64,000 nucleotides of DNA from Saccharothrix violaceirubra (GCF_014203755.1 NZ_JACHJS010000001.1:1302001-1366000); one strand, 5' to 3'. Numbered from the stretch's first letter, positions 52,168 through 62,236 are shown. The notes: generated by a model not told the origin, from the letters alone. A program made the numbers and translations.

Positions 52168-55100
52168 GTGGCAGGCAAGGCCCGCGTGCACGAGCTCGCG
52201 AAGGAGCTCGGAGTCACGAGCAAGGAACTACTCAACAAGCTCGCCGACCAGGGTGAGTACGTCAAGTCCGCGTCCAGCACCGTCGAGGCGCCCGTCGCCC
52301 GACGGCTGCGTGACGCCTACGCCAAGAACGAGTCGAAGCCCAAGCCGGCCGGCAAGCCCGGCCCGCCGCCGAAGCCCCAGGCTCCGGCGCCGCAGCAGCA
52401 GGCCGAGACCAGGACCGAGGCGGCCCGCCCGGCGGCGCCCGCCTCCAAGCCCGGCCCGCGTCCCCTCCCGGGGCCGAAGCCGCAGGGACCCAAGCCCGTG
52501 TCGGCCAAGCCGGTCGCACCCGTGCCGCCGGCCCATCCGGTAGCGCCCGCCGCCCAGGCGGCGACCCCGGCACCGGCGGCGCCCCAGGCGCCCGCCAAGC
52601 CCTCCGGTCCGCGTCCCGGTCCCCGACCGGAGCGTCAGCAGCCCGCCGCGGCGCAGGGCGGCCAGTCCGTCGTGCCGCCGAAGCCGCAGGCGCCCAAGCC
52701 CGCCGGCCCCCGGCCGCCGCGTCCGGGCAATAACCCGTTCGGCGTCGGCGGCGGTGCCCCGGCGCCGCGCCCGCAGGCGCCGCGTCCCCAGCCGCCCGGC
52801 GGCGACCGCCCCGAGCGTGGTGGCGACCGTCCCGAGCGCGGCCCCAAGCCCGGTGACCCGCGTCCCGCCGGTCCTCGTCCGGGTGGGTCCGCCGGTTCCG
52901 GCGGCCCGCGTCCCAACCCCGGCAACATGCCGCCCCGGCCGAACCCGGGCATGATGCCCGGCCGGCCGGCCGGGCCCCGGCCCGGTCCTGGCGGCGGTGG
53001 CCGTCCGGGTGGTCCCGGTGGCGGCGGTCGCGGTCCCGGTGGCGGCGGCGGTCGTCCCGGTGGCGGCGGTGGCGGTTTCCGCTCCGGTGGTCCCGGTGGC
53101 GGTGGCGGCGGTGGCGGCTTCCGTCCGGGTGGTCCCGGTGGCGGTGGCGGTGGCGGCGGCTTCCGCGGTGGCGGTGGCGGTGGCGCCCCGGCCGGCGGTG
53201 GCGGTGGCGGTGGCGGTTTCCGCGGCGGTGGCGGTGGCGGTCGTCCCGGTGGCGGCGGCGGTCGCGGTGGCGCGGCCGGCGCGTTCGGCCGTCCCGGCGG
53301 TCCGGCGCGGCGTGGACGCAAGTCCAAGCGCCAGAAGCGCCAGGAGTACATGGACAACATGCAGGCGCCCAGCGTCGGCGGCGTCCGCCTGCCCAAGGGC
53401 AGCGGCGAGACGATCCGGCTGCCGCGCGGTGCCTCGCTGACCGACTTCGCCGACAAGATCAATGCCAACCCGGCCTCGCTGGTGCAGGTGCTGTTCCACC
53501 TCGGCGAGATGGTCACGGCTACGCAGTCCGTGTCCGACGAGATCCTGGAGCTGCTCGGCTCCGAGATGAACTACGCCGTGCAGGTCGTGTCCCCCGAGGA
53601 GGAGGACCGCGAGCTGCTGGAGACGTTCGACATCACCTACGGCGAGGACGCCGGCGACGAGGGCGACCTCCAGGTCCGCCCGCCGGTCGTGACCGTCATG
53701 GGCCACGTCGACCACGGTAAGACCCGACTGCTCGACACGATCCGCAAGGCGAAGGTCGCCGAGGGCGAAGCGGGCGGCATCACCCAGCACATCGGCGCCT
53801 ACCAGGTGACGACCGAGCTGGAGGGCGTCGAGCGCCTCATCACCTTCATCGACACCCCGGGTCACGAGGCGTTCACCGCCATGCGTGCCCGCGGTGCGAA
53901 CTCGACCGACATCGCGGTGATCGTGGTCGCGGCCGACGACGGCGTCATGCCGCAGACGGTCGAGGCGATCAACCACGCCCAGGCGGCGAACGCCCCGATC
54001 GTGGTCGCGGTCAACAAGATCGACAAGGAAGGCGCCAACCCGGCGAAGATCCGCCAGCAGCTCACCGAGTACGGGCTGGTCGCCGAGGAGTACGGCGGCG
54101 AGACCATGTTCGTCGACATCTCGGCGAAGCAGGCGGTCAACATCGACGGTCTGCTCGAGGCGATCCTGCTGACCGCCGACGCGTCGCTCGACCTCCGGGC
54201 GAACCCGGACATGGAGGCGCAGGGCGTCGCGATCGAAGCGCACCTCGACCGCGGTCGCGGTCCGGTGGCGACGGTCCTGGTCCAGCGCGGCACGCTGCGC
54301 GTCGGCGACTCGATCGTCGCGGGCGACGCCTACGGCCGCGTCCGCCGCATGGTGGACGAGCACGGGGACGACGTCACCGAGGCGCTGCCCTCGCGTCCGG
54401 TCCAGGTCATCGGTCTGACCTCGGTCCCGGGTGCGGGCGACAGTTTCCTCGTCGTCGACGAGGACCGGGTCGCGCGGCAGATCGCCGAGCGCCGCCAGGC
54501 ACGCACCCGCAACGCGCTCAACGCCGCGCGGCGCAAGCGCGTCAGCCTGGAGGACCTGGACGCCGCGCTGAAGGAGACCAGCCAGCTCACCCTGATCATC
54601 AAGGGCGACAACTCGGGTACCGTCGAGGCCCTCGAGGACGCGCTCATGAAGATCGAGGTCGGCGACGACGTCGAGCTGCGGGTCATCCACCGGGGCGTCG
54701 GTGGCATCACCGAGGGCGACATCAACCTCGCCGTCGCGGGTTCGGCCATCGTCCTGGGCTTCAACGTCCGGGCCGAGGGCAAGGCGACCGAGCTGGCGAA
54801 CCGCGAAGGCGTGGACGTCCGCTACTACACGGTCATCTACCAGGCGATCGACGAGATCGAGCAGGCCCTCAAGGGCATGCTCAAGCCGGAGTACGAAGAG
54901 GTCCAGCTGGGCCGCGCGGAGATCCGCGAGGTCTTCAAGTCCTCCAAGGTCGGCACGATCGCGGGTTGCATGGTGCTGTCCGGCGAGATCCGGCGCAACG
55001 CCCGTGCCCGTCTGCTGCGCGACAACAACGTCGTCCAGGAGAACCTGCCGGTCAGCTCGCTGCGGCGGTTCAAGGACGACGCGACCGAGGTCCGCGAGGG

Positions 55101-55194
55101 CTTCGAGTGCGGTCTGACGCTCGGCAACTACGCCGACCTGAAGGTCGGCGACGTCATCGAGACGTTCGAGATGCGCGAGAAGCCGCGCGCCTGA
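52168..55194 (+). CDS. infB: translation initiation factor IF-2
   Basis: 1008 residues from GTG 52168. The IF2_N helix ([19 protein letters not shown]) is followed by a Pro/Ala-rich then extremely Gly-rich region (about 45-385) that is longer than in most bacteria. G domain: GHVDHGKT (512-519), DTPGHE (562-567), NKID (616-619), SAK. Domains II, III and C2 follow, the last binding fMet-tRNA. GTPase that brings initiator tRNA to the 30S subunit. A strong hairpin lies 16 nt after its stop. Confidence 0.98.
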   Translation: MAGKARVHELAKELGVTSKELLNKLADQGEYVKSASSTVEAPVARRLRDAYAKNESKPKPAGKPGPPPKPQAPAPQQQAETRTEAARPAAPASKPGPRPLPGPKPQGPKPVSAKPVAPVPPAHPVAPAAQAATPAPAAPQAPAKPSGPRPGPRPERQQPAAAQGGQSVVPPKPQAPKPAGPRPPRPGNNPFGVGGGAPAPRPQAPRPQPPGGDRPERGGDRPERGPKPGDPRPAGPRPGGSAGSGGPRPNPGNMPPRPNPGMMPGRPAGPRPGPGGGGRPGGPGGGGRGPGGGGGRPGGGGGGFRSGGPGGGGGGGGFRPGGPGGGGGGGGFRGGGGGGAPAGGGGGGGGFRGGGGGGRPGGGGGRGGAAGAFGRPGGPARRGRKSKRQKRQEYMDNMQAPSVGGVRLPKGSGETIRLPRGASLTDFADKINANPASLVQVLFHLGEMVTATQSVSDEILELLGSEMNYAVQVVSPEEEDRELLETFDITYGEDAGDEGDLQVRPPVVTVMGHVDHGKTRLLDTIRKAKVAEGEAGGITQHIGAYQVTTELEGVERLITFIDTPGHEAFTAMRARGANSTDIAVIVVAADDGVMPQTVEAINHAQAANAPIVVAVNKIDKEGANPAKIRQQLTEYGLVAEEYGGETMFVDISAKQAVNIDGLLEAILLTADASLDLRANPDMEAQGVAIEAHLDRGRGPVATVLVQRGTLRVGDSIVAGDAYGRVRRMVDEHGDDVTEALPSRPVQVIGLTSVPGAGDSFLVVDEDRVARQIAERRQARTRNALNAARRKRVSLEDLDAALKETSQLTLIIKGDNSGTVEALEDALMKIEVGDDVELRVIHRGVGGITEGDINLAVAGSAIVLGFNVRAEGKATELANREGVDVRYYTVIYQAIDEIEQALKGMLKPEYEEVQLGRAEIREVFKSSKVGTIAGCMVLSGEIRRNARARLLRDNNVVQENLPVSSLRRFKDDATEVREGFECGLTLGNYADLKVGDVIETFEMREKPRA

Positions 55195-55210
55195 TCGTCT
55201 CCAGGCAAGT

Positions 55211-55242
55211 GGTGCGGGGCCGTCCTCCGACGGCCCCGCACC
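55211..55242 (+). terminator. strong hairpin after infB
   Basis: A perfect 14-bp GC stem (55211-55224 with 55229-55242) closes on CTCC. It separates infB from DUF503-rbfA, so the distal genes need read-through or their own promoter. Confidence 0.8.
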
Positions 55243-55264
55243 CTCCGACCCATGGTGATGTGCC

Positions 55265-55558
55265 TTGTTCGTAGGAGCACTTGAACTCGATGTGCTGCTC
55301 GGCGACGTCCATTCGCTGAAGCAGAAGCGGTCGGTCGTGAAGCCGGTGGTCGCGGAGTTGCGCCGCAGGTTCGAGGTGTCCGTGGCCGAGGCCGGTCACC
55401 TGGACCTGCATCGACGTGCCCTGATCGGAGTGGCGGTCGTGGCCGCCGACGCCGAGCATGTCAGGGACGTCCTGGTCGCGTGCGAGCGACTCGTCGCCGG
55501 CCGACCGGAACTGGAACTGCTCTCGGCCCGGCAGCGGCTGCTCGGACCCGAGGACTGA
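55265..55558 (+). CDS. DUF503 protein
   Basis: 97 residues from TTG 55265. GALELDVLLGDVHSLKQKRSVV followed by KPVVAELRRRFEVSVAEAGH is the DUF503 signature, a small ferredoxin-like fold protein found between infB and rbfA in many Gram-positive bacteria. Function unknown. It lies 23 nt after the infB hairpin and 18 nt before rbfA. Confidence 0.9.
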   Translation: MFVGALELDVLLGDVHSLKQKRSVVKPVVAELRRRFEVSVAEAGHLDLHRRALIGVAVVAADAEHVRDVLVACERLVAGRPELELLSARQRLLGPED

Positions 55559-55576
55559 AGAAGAGGAGGGAGCGCC

Positions 55577-56026
55577 GTGGCCGACCAGGCACGGGCTCGC
55601 AAGCTGGCCAAGCGGATCTCGCAGATCGTGGCCTCCGCGCTGGAGCACGAGGTCAAGGACCCCCGCCTGGCCAGGGTGACGATCACCGACACGAAGGTGA
55701 CCGGCGACCTGCACGACGCCACCGTGTACTACACGGTGCTCGGCGAGAAGCTCGACTCGCCGCCGGACCTCGCCGGTGCCGCCGCCGCCCTGGAGAAGGC
55801 CAAGGGCGTGCTGCGCACGATGGTCGGCCAGCAGACCGGCGTCCGGTTCACGCCCACCCTGTCGTTCGTGACCGATACGGTTCCGGAAACGGCACGACAG
55901 ATGGACGAACTGCTCGCGAAGGCCCGTGAGGCCGACGCCGAGGTCGCCCGCTTGGCGCACGGTGCGCGACACGCCGGCGAAGAGGACCCGTACAAGCCTC
56001 CGCGCGAGGCCGAGGACGCGGACTAG
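55577..56026 (+). CDS. rbfA: ribosome-binding factor A
   Basis: 149 residues from GTG 55577 with GAGGAGGGAG upstream. [20 protein letters not shown] and [20 protein letters not shown] are typical; [19 protein letters not shown] completes the KH-like fold. The acidic, charged C-terminal tail of about 30 residues varies. Needed for maturation of the 5' end of 16S rRNA. Confidence 0.96.
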   Translation: MADQARARKLAKRISQIVASALEHEVKDPRLARVTITDTKVTGDLHDATVYYTVLGEKLDSPPDLAGAAAALEKAKGVLRTMVGQQTGVRFTPTLSFVTDTVPETARQMDELLAKAREADAEVARLAHGARHAGEEDPYKPPREAEDAD

Positions 56027-56037
56027 CGTCTGTGGTC

Positions 56038-57036
56038 GTGTCCGATCTGACCTTGGCCCTGGCCGAAGCCGCCCGCGTCCTGCGCGAGGCCACCGACGTG
56101 ACCCTGCTGGGGCACGTGAACCCGGATGCCGACGCTTTGGGCAGTGCCCTGGCGCTGGGCTTGGCGTTGCACCGACGCGGCGTGCGGGTGCACGTGTCGT
56201 TCGGTGCGCCCGAGACCGTGCCGGAGTCGTTGGCGGATCTGGACTCCGAGGGTCTGCTGGTGCCCGCGTCCGAGGTGCCCGCACGGCCCGAAGTGCTGGT
56301 CGCGCTGGACGCGGGCAGCGTCGGACGGCTGGGACCGCTGGCCGACCGGGTGGCGACGGCGGGGCAGGTCGTGGTGTTGGACCACCACCTGTCGAACCCG
56401 GGCTACGGCACGGTGAACGTCGTCGACCCCACGGCGGAGGCGACGGCCGTGGTGGTGTTGAGACTGCTGGACGAACTGCGGGTGCCGGTGGACGCGGCCA
56501 TCGCCCGGTGCGTGTACGCGGGGCTCGTGACCGACACGCGGTCGTTCCGGCACGCGACGGCGGCGACGCACCGGATCGCGGCGCGGTTGATCGAGGCGGG
56601 CGTGGAACCGGAGGCGGTGAGCCGTCCGTTGATGGACTCGCACCCGTTCGGCTACCTGGGGATGCTGTCCCGGGTGCTGGGCCGGGCGGTGCTGGATTCC
56701 GCGGCGGCGGGTGGTCGGGGGCTGGCGTACGCGGTGGTGACGCTGTCCGACGCGGCGGGGTTGCGGCCCGAAGAGGTCGAGAGCGTGGTCGACCTGGTGC
56801 GTACGGTGGCGGAGGCCGAGGTCGCGGCCGTGGCGAAAGAGCTGACACCCGGTGTGTGGACGGTGTCGTTGCGCGCGGTGTCGGAGGTGGACGTGCGCGA
56901 GGTGGCCCAACTGCTCGGCGGCGGCGGCCACCGGTTGGCCGCCGGGTTCACGGCGACCGGCGACGCCGACGCGGTCATGGCCTCGTTGCGGTCGGCCCTC
57001 GACGCGGTGGCCGGTCGACAACACACGATCGTGTAA
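56038..57036 (+). CDS. nrnA: DHH-family phosphoesterase (NrnA-like nanoRNase / pAp phosphatase)
   Basis: 332 residues from GTG 56038 (GTG 56032 equally possible). DHH motifs: HVNPDADALGSALAL, LVALDAGS, VVLDHHLSNPGYG, and VTDTRSFRHATA; the DHHA1 domain ends with LLGGGGHRLAAGF. In M. tuberculosis the homologue (Rv2837c, CnpB) hydrolyses short oligoribonucleotides, cyclic dinucleotides and pAp. It follows rbfA by 11 nt. Confidence 0.93.
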   Translation: MSDLTLALAEAARVLREATDVTLLGHVNPDADALGSALALGLALHRRGVRVHVSFGAPETVPESLADLDSEGLLVPASEVPARPEVLVALDAGSVGRLGPLADRVATAGQVVVLDHHLSNPGYGTVNVVDPTAEATAVVVLRLLDELRVPVDAAIARCVYAGLVTDTRSFRHATAATHRIAARLIEAGVEPEAVSRPLMDSHPFGYLGMLSRVLGRAVLDSAAAGGRGLAYAVVTLSDAAGLRPEEVESVVDLVRTVAEAEVAAVAKELTPGVWTVSLRAVSEVDVREVAQLLGGGGHRLAAGFTATGDADAVMASLRSALDAVAGRQHTIV

Positions 57037-57112
57037 AAGCCCCCACCCTGTCCCGGAACCGAGAACTGTCGGACCCCCGTGCGAGAGTGATCGCCGAAGG
57101 GGGAGAGGTCCG

Positions 57113-58429
57113 ATGACCCGAATACCGCCGCGTCGCGTGCTGGCCTTGGCCGCGCCGGCCCTTGTCGTGCTCGCCGCCGAGCCGCTGTACGTGTTGGTGG
57201 ACACGGCGGTGGTCGGCCACCTGGGCGCGTTGCCGCTGGCCGGCCTCGCGCTCGGCGGCGTGCTGTTCACCCAGGTCGCCGCGCAGTTGACGTTCCTCTC
57301 GTACGGCACTACCGCGCGGGCGGCCCGGTTGTTCGGTGCCGGTCGGCGGGACGAGGCGGTGGGGGAGGGCGTCCAGGCGACGTGGCTGGCGTCGGCGGTC
57401 GGAGTGGTCGTGCTACTGCTCGGCCAAGTCCTCGCGAGACCGGCGATGGCGCTGCTCGTCGGCCCGGGGGCGGTGGCGGACGCGGCCGTGTCGTGGCTGC
57501 GGATCGCGGTGCTGGGGGCGCCGTTCGTGTTGATCACGTTGGCGGGCAACGGGTGGATGCGTGGCGTGCAGGACACCCGAAGACCGTTGGTCTACGTGGT
57601 CGCCGGCAACGGGCTGTCGGCCGTGCTGTGCCCGCTGCTGGTGCATGCCGCCGGGCTCGGCCTGGAAGGGTCGGCGATCGCGAACGTCGTGGCGCAGACC
57701 GTGACGGCGGCCTTGTTCCTCAACGCCTTACGGTCGGAGGGCGTGGCCCTGCGGCCGGACTGGCGGCTGATGAAGGCGCAGTTGGGCATCGGGCGCGATC
57801 TCGTGTTGCGGAGTCTGGCGTTCCAGGCGTGCTTCCTGTCAGCCGCGGCGGTGGTCGCGCGGACGTCGGTCGGCGCGGTCGGCGCGCACCAGGTGGTGTA
57901 CCAGCTGTGGACGTTCCTCGCGCTGGTGCTCGACTCCCTGGCGATCGCCGCCCAGTCGATTGTCGGCGCGTCGCTGGGCGCGGGCCGTCGGGAGGAGGCA
58001 CGCCGCTTCGCGTGGCAGGTGACGGGCTACGGCCTGGTGTTCGGCGTCGTGCTGGGCGTGGTGTTCGCCGGGTTGGCGGGCGTGCTGCCCCGCGTGTTCA
58101 CGACCGATCAGGCCGTGCTGGGGGAGATTCCGCACGCGTGGTGGTTCTTCGTCCTGCTCCAGCCCGTGGCCGGAGTGGTGTTCGCTTTGGACGGGGTGCT
58201 CCTGGGCGCGGGTGATGCCCGCTACCTGCGCACCACGACCCTTCTCGCCGCCGGTGTCGCGTTCCTGCCGTTGATCTGGGCGTCGTACGCGTTCGACTGG
58301 GGCCTGGCCGGCGTGTGGACGGGCTTGTCGGCGTTCATGGTCGCCAGACTCGTCGGCCTGGTGACCCGAACCCGTTCCGAACACTGGTCGACCGTCGGCG
58401 CGACCACCTCCCCACCCGCGTCCGGCTGA
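57113..58429 (+). CDS. dinF: MATE family efflux transporter (DinF-like)
   Basis: 438 residues with 12 predicted helices. VLAAEPLYVLVDTAVVGHLG is the MATE/DinF N-terminal motif, and paired halves repeat it weakly. A GGGGGAGAGG ribosome binding site precedes ATG 57113. Cation-coupled exporters of this group remove drugs or bile-like compounds; DinF may limit oxidative stress. Last gene of the conserved run, 76 nt after nrnA. Substrate unknown. Confidence 0.92.
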   Translation: MTRIPPRRVLALAAPALVVLAAEPLYVLVDTAVVGHLGALPLAGLALGGVLFTQVAAQLTFLSYGTTARAARLFGAGRRDEAVGEGVQATWLASAVGVVVLLLGQVLARPAMALLVGPGAVADAAVSWLRIAVLGAPFVLITLAGNGWMRGVQDTRRPLVYVVAGNGLSAVLCPLLVHAAGLGLEGSAIANVVAQTVTAALFLNALRSEGVALRPDWRLMKAQLGIGRDLVLRSLAFQACFLSAAAVVARTSVGAVGAHQVVYQLWTFLALVLDSLAIAAQSIVGASLGAGRREEARRFAWQVTGYGLVFGVVLGVVFAGLAGVLPRVFTTDQAVLGEIPHAWWFFVLLQPVAGVVFALDGVLLGAGDARYLRTTTLLAAGVAFLPLIWASYAFDWGLAGVWTGLSAFMVARLVGLVTRTRSEHWSTVGATTSPPASG

Positions 58430-59687
58430 GCCCGTTCTTCCGGTGCTCCGCCGTGTCCTGAGTGCGCGTCTCCGAGGCACGGAGCTACTGGCTGTGAGGC
58501 GCGGCGAGCCACCGATCGGCCCGGACTGTCCGGTGCGCCCGGTCGGACCGGCGACCGAGCGCGGCCGTCATCACTGCCCGCCGACGCCCGCGACGTGGTC
58601 CAGGGGGCCGGTTCGCCATGAGCTGGTGCGGTCGGCATTGCCCGTGCCACAGGGCGTTCCGAGATCACAGCGTGCGCGAAGGGGTTTTGATCGACGACCG
58701 TGGACCCGACCTGGGCAGTTGAGCGCCATTCGGAGTCACCAGCCGGGGCGGTAGTGCTCGGGGTGGCGACGATGTGGACGGTCACGGGGAGTTCACTGCG
58801 GTAGCCGGTGGTGGGGATCTTCCGCTGCTCGAGGTGGGTGATGGCCCGTTCGACGGGCGGTCCGAGCTGGTCGACGCTGCGGTTGCGGATCCGGTCTTTC
58901 GCTGTGTGGTCGCGGTGGCCGGGGTGTCGCCATCGGGTGGCCTGTGCGAGTGGGGGCGTAGCGGTCGGGGCAGGAGTCGGTCGACGCGGGTGACCGACTC
59001 CCGGCCCCGATCGTGGTCCGGGTCGGTTGTGAACTGGTGGCGCGACAGCCCCGTATCTGCGGCCAGTCGAGCTTCCGCACTTCTGACAGCGCTCGTCGAC
59101 CCGGCGCTTCCGAGGTGCGTCCGCCAGCCGGTCCAACGCATCCGTTCGCCGCGCCGATCCGCACCCACCGGCGCGTACAAGCGACCACGTCGGACCTGAT
59201 CCGGTCGGTCGGCGTGCGAACCAGGCTTCCGGCACCACCCTGGTCACCGACGCCACCGGCGTCCCGCTCGCCGTCTCACCGCGTCCGGCGATCACAGCGT
59301 CGACGTGGCCCGACCGCTTCCGTTGCTCGCCGCTGATCCGTGGAGACGTCGACCGTGGCCACGGCCATGACAGGCACCGACACCGGCTCCGTGCCTACGA
59401 CGTCACCTCGGCCATCGCCCGACGCGGCGTCGACCACCGCTCCGGCGGGCAGGACCCGTTGGCCGGTGGAACGCACTTTCGTCGGGATCGAGAGGGGTTC
59501 CTCCGACTCCGCGCCCGCACCGAACGTCGGGCCGGCGTCCACCGGGTGATATCAAGCCTGGTCCTGCTCGATCGTCTGCCCGCGGACCCGGTCGAACCGG
59601 TCATCGACTGTCCGACGCCTTCGCCGTCGGCCAATGCTGCCCCGTCGCATTGTCACTTTCATGGTGCGGGCGAGCTGCCACAACGCG
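58430..59687. other. 1.26-kb gene-free region with a transposase relic
   Basis: No intact gene. Frames are broken and codon use is irregular. A short stretch on the minus strand (58789-58920) reads like the end of a DDE_Tnp_4 transposase. The region ends at the left repeat of the IS1182-family element. Confidence 0.55.
58789..58920 (-). pseudogene. remnant of a DDE_Tnp_4-type transposase
   Basis: The minus strand reads DRIRNRSVDQLGPPVERAI and then THLEQRKIPTTGYRSELP, close to the C-terminal signature of this family (N-R-x-L-x-x-P-V-E-R-A-I-A-H-L-K-x-W-K-I-L-x-T-x-Y-R). Upstream sequence in the same and adjacent frames is too degraded to follow. Evidence is one motif, so moderate confidence. 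Confidence 0.45.
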
Positions 59688-61304
59688 AAGGGCCCCGACC
59701 GGCATGCCGGATGCTGTTGGTCAATTCCGCCCCGCTGGATCTCATCCAGCGGGGCGGAGTGCCGCGAAGGGGGGAGACGCGGGTGCGGGCGAGTGGCCTG
59801 CCGGTGTGCCAGGCGTCGAGACGGGCGAGGTTGATCGCGGCACCGGTGAGGTGGTGTTGCAGGCGGGTTTTGGCGAGGCCGCGGTAGCGGGATCTGCGCA
59901 GGCCGAAAGCCTGGACGCCTTGCGAGATGGTGCCCTCGACGCCGGCGCGGTGTCCGTAGCGGCGGCGCCAGTGGTCGGTGTCCTGCTCGACGCGGGCCCG
60001 CCGAAGGATGTCGTGCTCGGTTCTGGGGCGCAGGGTCAGGTTGCGGCCGGTCCTGGCATTGGTGCAGCAGGTGCGCAGGGGCCGCAGTGCCGTTCGGCGA
60101 AACGGACGCGGGTGACCGGTGTGCCGCAGTGGCTTTGGGCGTCCCGCCACTGGACGCCGGCGTGGCCGCCGGGGCAGACGGCCCGGCGCCGCTCCCAGTC
60201 GACGGTGAAGCGGGTGTTGTCGAAGAAGCCGCCGGTCGCCTGTTCGGGGTTGGTGATCTTTCCGACCGGTCCGACGAGGTCGATGTCGTGATCACGGCGG
60301 GCGTGGTGGATCTGCTCGGCGTCGACGTCCTCCAGGGCGGCGAGGTCGGTGACCGGGGCCGGGGTGGTGTGGACGTGGGTGATCAGGTATGGGGCGTCGG
60401 GCTCGCAGGTCTCGCTGAGGTGGACCTTGTAGCCCGACCAGCCCAGATCCCGCTTCGCCCCGGTCCTGGCCTCGGGTTCGTGCGGGGTGCGTAAGCGGAT
60501 CAGGCCGGGCGGGTTGTCCTGCGGGTGCCGACACCGCACGACGCCCTCGACGTGCCGGAACTGCTGCACCCACGTCCGGCGCAGGAACTCCACCGCGGGC
60601 AGGTGCCGCAGGCCGGGAGGTGCCGCCGCCGACCAGGCGGCTTCCAGCAGCACCATGCCGTCGGCCCCGCACTGGTCGTCGTGCCGGACGCGCGCGGCCC
60701 ACCGGGACGGGAAACGGCTGTCCTCCGGCTGTGCCGTGTAGCGGTCGAACCACTCCGGTGCCGCCACCGTCACCAGCCAGTCCCCGGCCACCTCGGCGAT
60801 CCGGTCCAGCGCCGTGCGCAGTGTCCCGACCACGAACTCCAGCCTGCTCAGGTCCCTGGTCGCGGCCGGCACGTGGGTGGCGTCCGTGCGCTGCCGCCCG
60901 CCCGACTTGACCAGCCCGGCCGCCCCGCCCGCCCGCAGCACCGCGTCGAACACCGCGCGGCCGGCGTCCGCCTCGGCGAGTCGGGCACGGAACCCGCTGA
61001 GCACGGAGAAGTCGAAGCCGGTATCGGTCAGCTCCAGCGACAGGGCGTACTTCCAGTCCAGACGCGAGCGGACCGCGTGCGCGGCCTGCCGGTCGGTCAG
61101 GCCCTCCGCGAACTGCAACACCGACACCAGCGCCAGCCGTGCCGGCGACACCGCCGGACGCCCCCGTACCGGGAACAGTTCCTCGAAGTCGGCGTCGGCG
61201 AAGACCGGCCCGTGCACATCACGCATCCGCATCGCCAGACAGCCCTTCGGGAACACCGCAGGCGCCACCCGTGCCGTCTCCTCCGGGACCTCCGCCAACT
61301 CCAC
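59659..61304 (-). pseudogene. IS1182-family transposase, frameshifted
   Basis: From GTG 61304 (or ATG 61388) the frame gives the DUF772 N-terminal domain (SPARLALVSVLQFAEGLTDR; RLDWKYALSLELTDTGFDFS) and the DDE core (KRDLGWSGYKVHLSETCEP). It ends at 60036. The family C-terminus (LRPRTEHDILRRARVEQDT; AGVEGTISQGVQAFGLRRSR) continues in another frame from about 60090 to 59659. The switch lies near the Cys-rich HCGPC motif, about 60060-60095. Usual IS1182 transposases are one frame of 450-550 residues, so this is most likely an inactivating indel; programmed frameshifting is less likely. The end runs 29 nt past the left repeat. Confidence 0.8.
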
Positions 61305-61433
61305 CCTGCGGCAACGACACGAACCCACCCCTGAACACGACGACGGCCTGCACAACCCCAACGGGTCGTACAGGCCGTCGTTACGCAAGCCCCGGATTTA
61401 CCAACAGCATCCGGCATGCCGGTCGGGGCCCTT
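59688..61433 (-). mobile_element. IS1182-family insertion sequence, 1746 bp
   Basis: Perfect 34-bp terminal inverted repeats lie at 59688-59721 and 61400-61433; each contains the 12-bp palindrome CCGGCATGCCGG. They enclose a transposase of IS1182 type on the minus strand. A leader hairpin (61340-61350 with 61371-61381) sits just inside the right end. I see no clear target duplication. Confidence 0.9.
61340..61381 (-). promoter_or_regulatory. leader hairpin in the IS1182-family element
   Basis: ACGACGGCCTG (61340-61350) pairs perfectly with CAGGCCGTCGT (61371-61381) around a 20-nt loop, between the right inverted repeat and the transposase start. It could block read-in expression. Confidence 0.55.
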
Positions 61434-61447
61434 TCCACTACAGCCGA

Positions 61448-62236
61448 TCAGCCGATCAGACGGGTGCCCTGCCAGCCCCAGCCACGCTCGGTGCCGACCC
61501 ACCTCTCGGTGCCTGCGTTCCAGGCGAACTCGACGAGGGTGCCGTCGACGGCGATGACCACGAAGTGGTCGGCGTCGGCGCCGGCGATCAGGCGGATCCA
61601 GCGGTTGTCGCTGTTGGTCTCCGGGTACTCCCGCAGCCCGCTCGCCTCGTCCACCCACCAGGACAGGGAGTTGAGCGCGTCGCCCTTGATCTCGATGAAG
61701 AGGTACGGGTCGAGACCGGTGATGCTCCGCGTGGCCTGCCAGCCCCACCCGCGGACGGCCTTGGTCAGCCCGTTGGAGCCGTCGAGCGTCCAGTAGGCCA
61801 GCTCGCCCTGCTTGTTGATCTCGATGAACTGGCCCGAGCTGATGCCCGTGATCAGACGTGCGTTGTCCCAACCCCAGCCGATGATGGACTGGGTGTACTG
61901 CCCGCCGTTCCAGCTCCACTTGGCCAGGCGGCCGTCACCCTTGATCTCGATGAAGTGCTGTGCGTCGAGGCTCGTGATGGCCTGGGTGTTCTGCCAGCCC
62001 CAGCCGCGGACCTGCCTCGAGTAGCTGACACCGGAGCGCTGCCAGTAGACGAGTTCACCCGCGCTGTTGATCTCGAGGAGCGACTGGCCGCCGTTCGTGG
62101 CCGAACTCACGCCCCGCTCACGCTCGACGCCCTTGAACGTACGGTCGTTCCCCTGAGCCACACCCGGGGTCACGCCGGCGAGGGTGACCATCGCCGCGAC
62201 GCCGAGTACGACCGCCATTGCACGCTTGAAACGCAT
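61448..62236 (-). CDS. secreted five-repeat beta-propeller protein, tachylectin-2-like
   Basis: 262 residues. A Sec signal peptide (1-28, cut near GVAQG) precedes about five repeats of 42-45 residues starting near 51, 93, 135, 178 and 223. The unit has FIEIxxDGxLxxW then GWGWxxTRxITG; GWGW occurs at 78-81, 120-123, 163-166 and 252-255, with a divergent fourth unit. The protein starts and stops in mid-unit, so the last half-unit can close the ring with the first, exactly as in five-bladed tachylectin-2, which binds N-acetylglucosamine. GGGGAAG ribosome binding site. Its stop is 15 nt from the IS repeat, but the closed repeat count argues against truncation. Confidence 0.8.
   Translation of the reverse strand: MRFKRAMAVVLGVAAMVTLAGVTPGVAQGNDRTFKGVERERGVSSATNGGQSLLEINSAGELVYWQRSGVSYSRQVRGWGWQNTQAITSLDAQHFIEIKGDGRLAKWSWNGGQYTQSIIGWGWDNARLITGISSGQFIEINKQGELAYWTLDGSNGLTKAVRGWGWQATRSITGLDPYLFIEIKGDALNSLSWWVDEASGLREYPETNSDNRWIRLIAGADADHFVVIAVDGTLVEFAWNAGTERWVGTERGWGWQGTRLIG

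Noticed and set aside
52228..54690. 820-codon open frame antisense to infB
   Set aside because: Complement of high-GC codons in infB gives Thr/Ala/Gly runs with no family motif and no ribosome binding site.
57585..57597. AGACC-GTT-GGTCT inside the MATE gene
   Set aside because: It resembles the dispersed palindrome but lacks the outer GCG/CGC arms and lies in coding sequence; chance match.
61448..61470. Propeller gene truncated by the IS1182-type element
   Set aside because: The terminal half-repeat complements the N-terminal half-repeat, giving five full blades, and the stop lies before the element.
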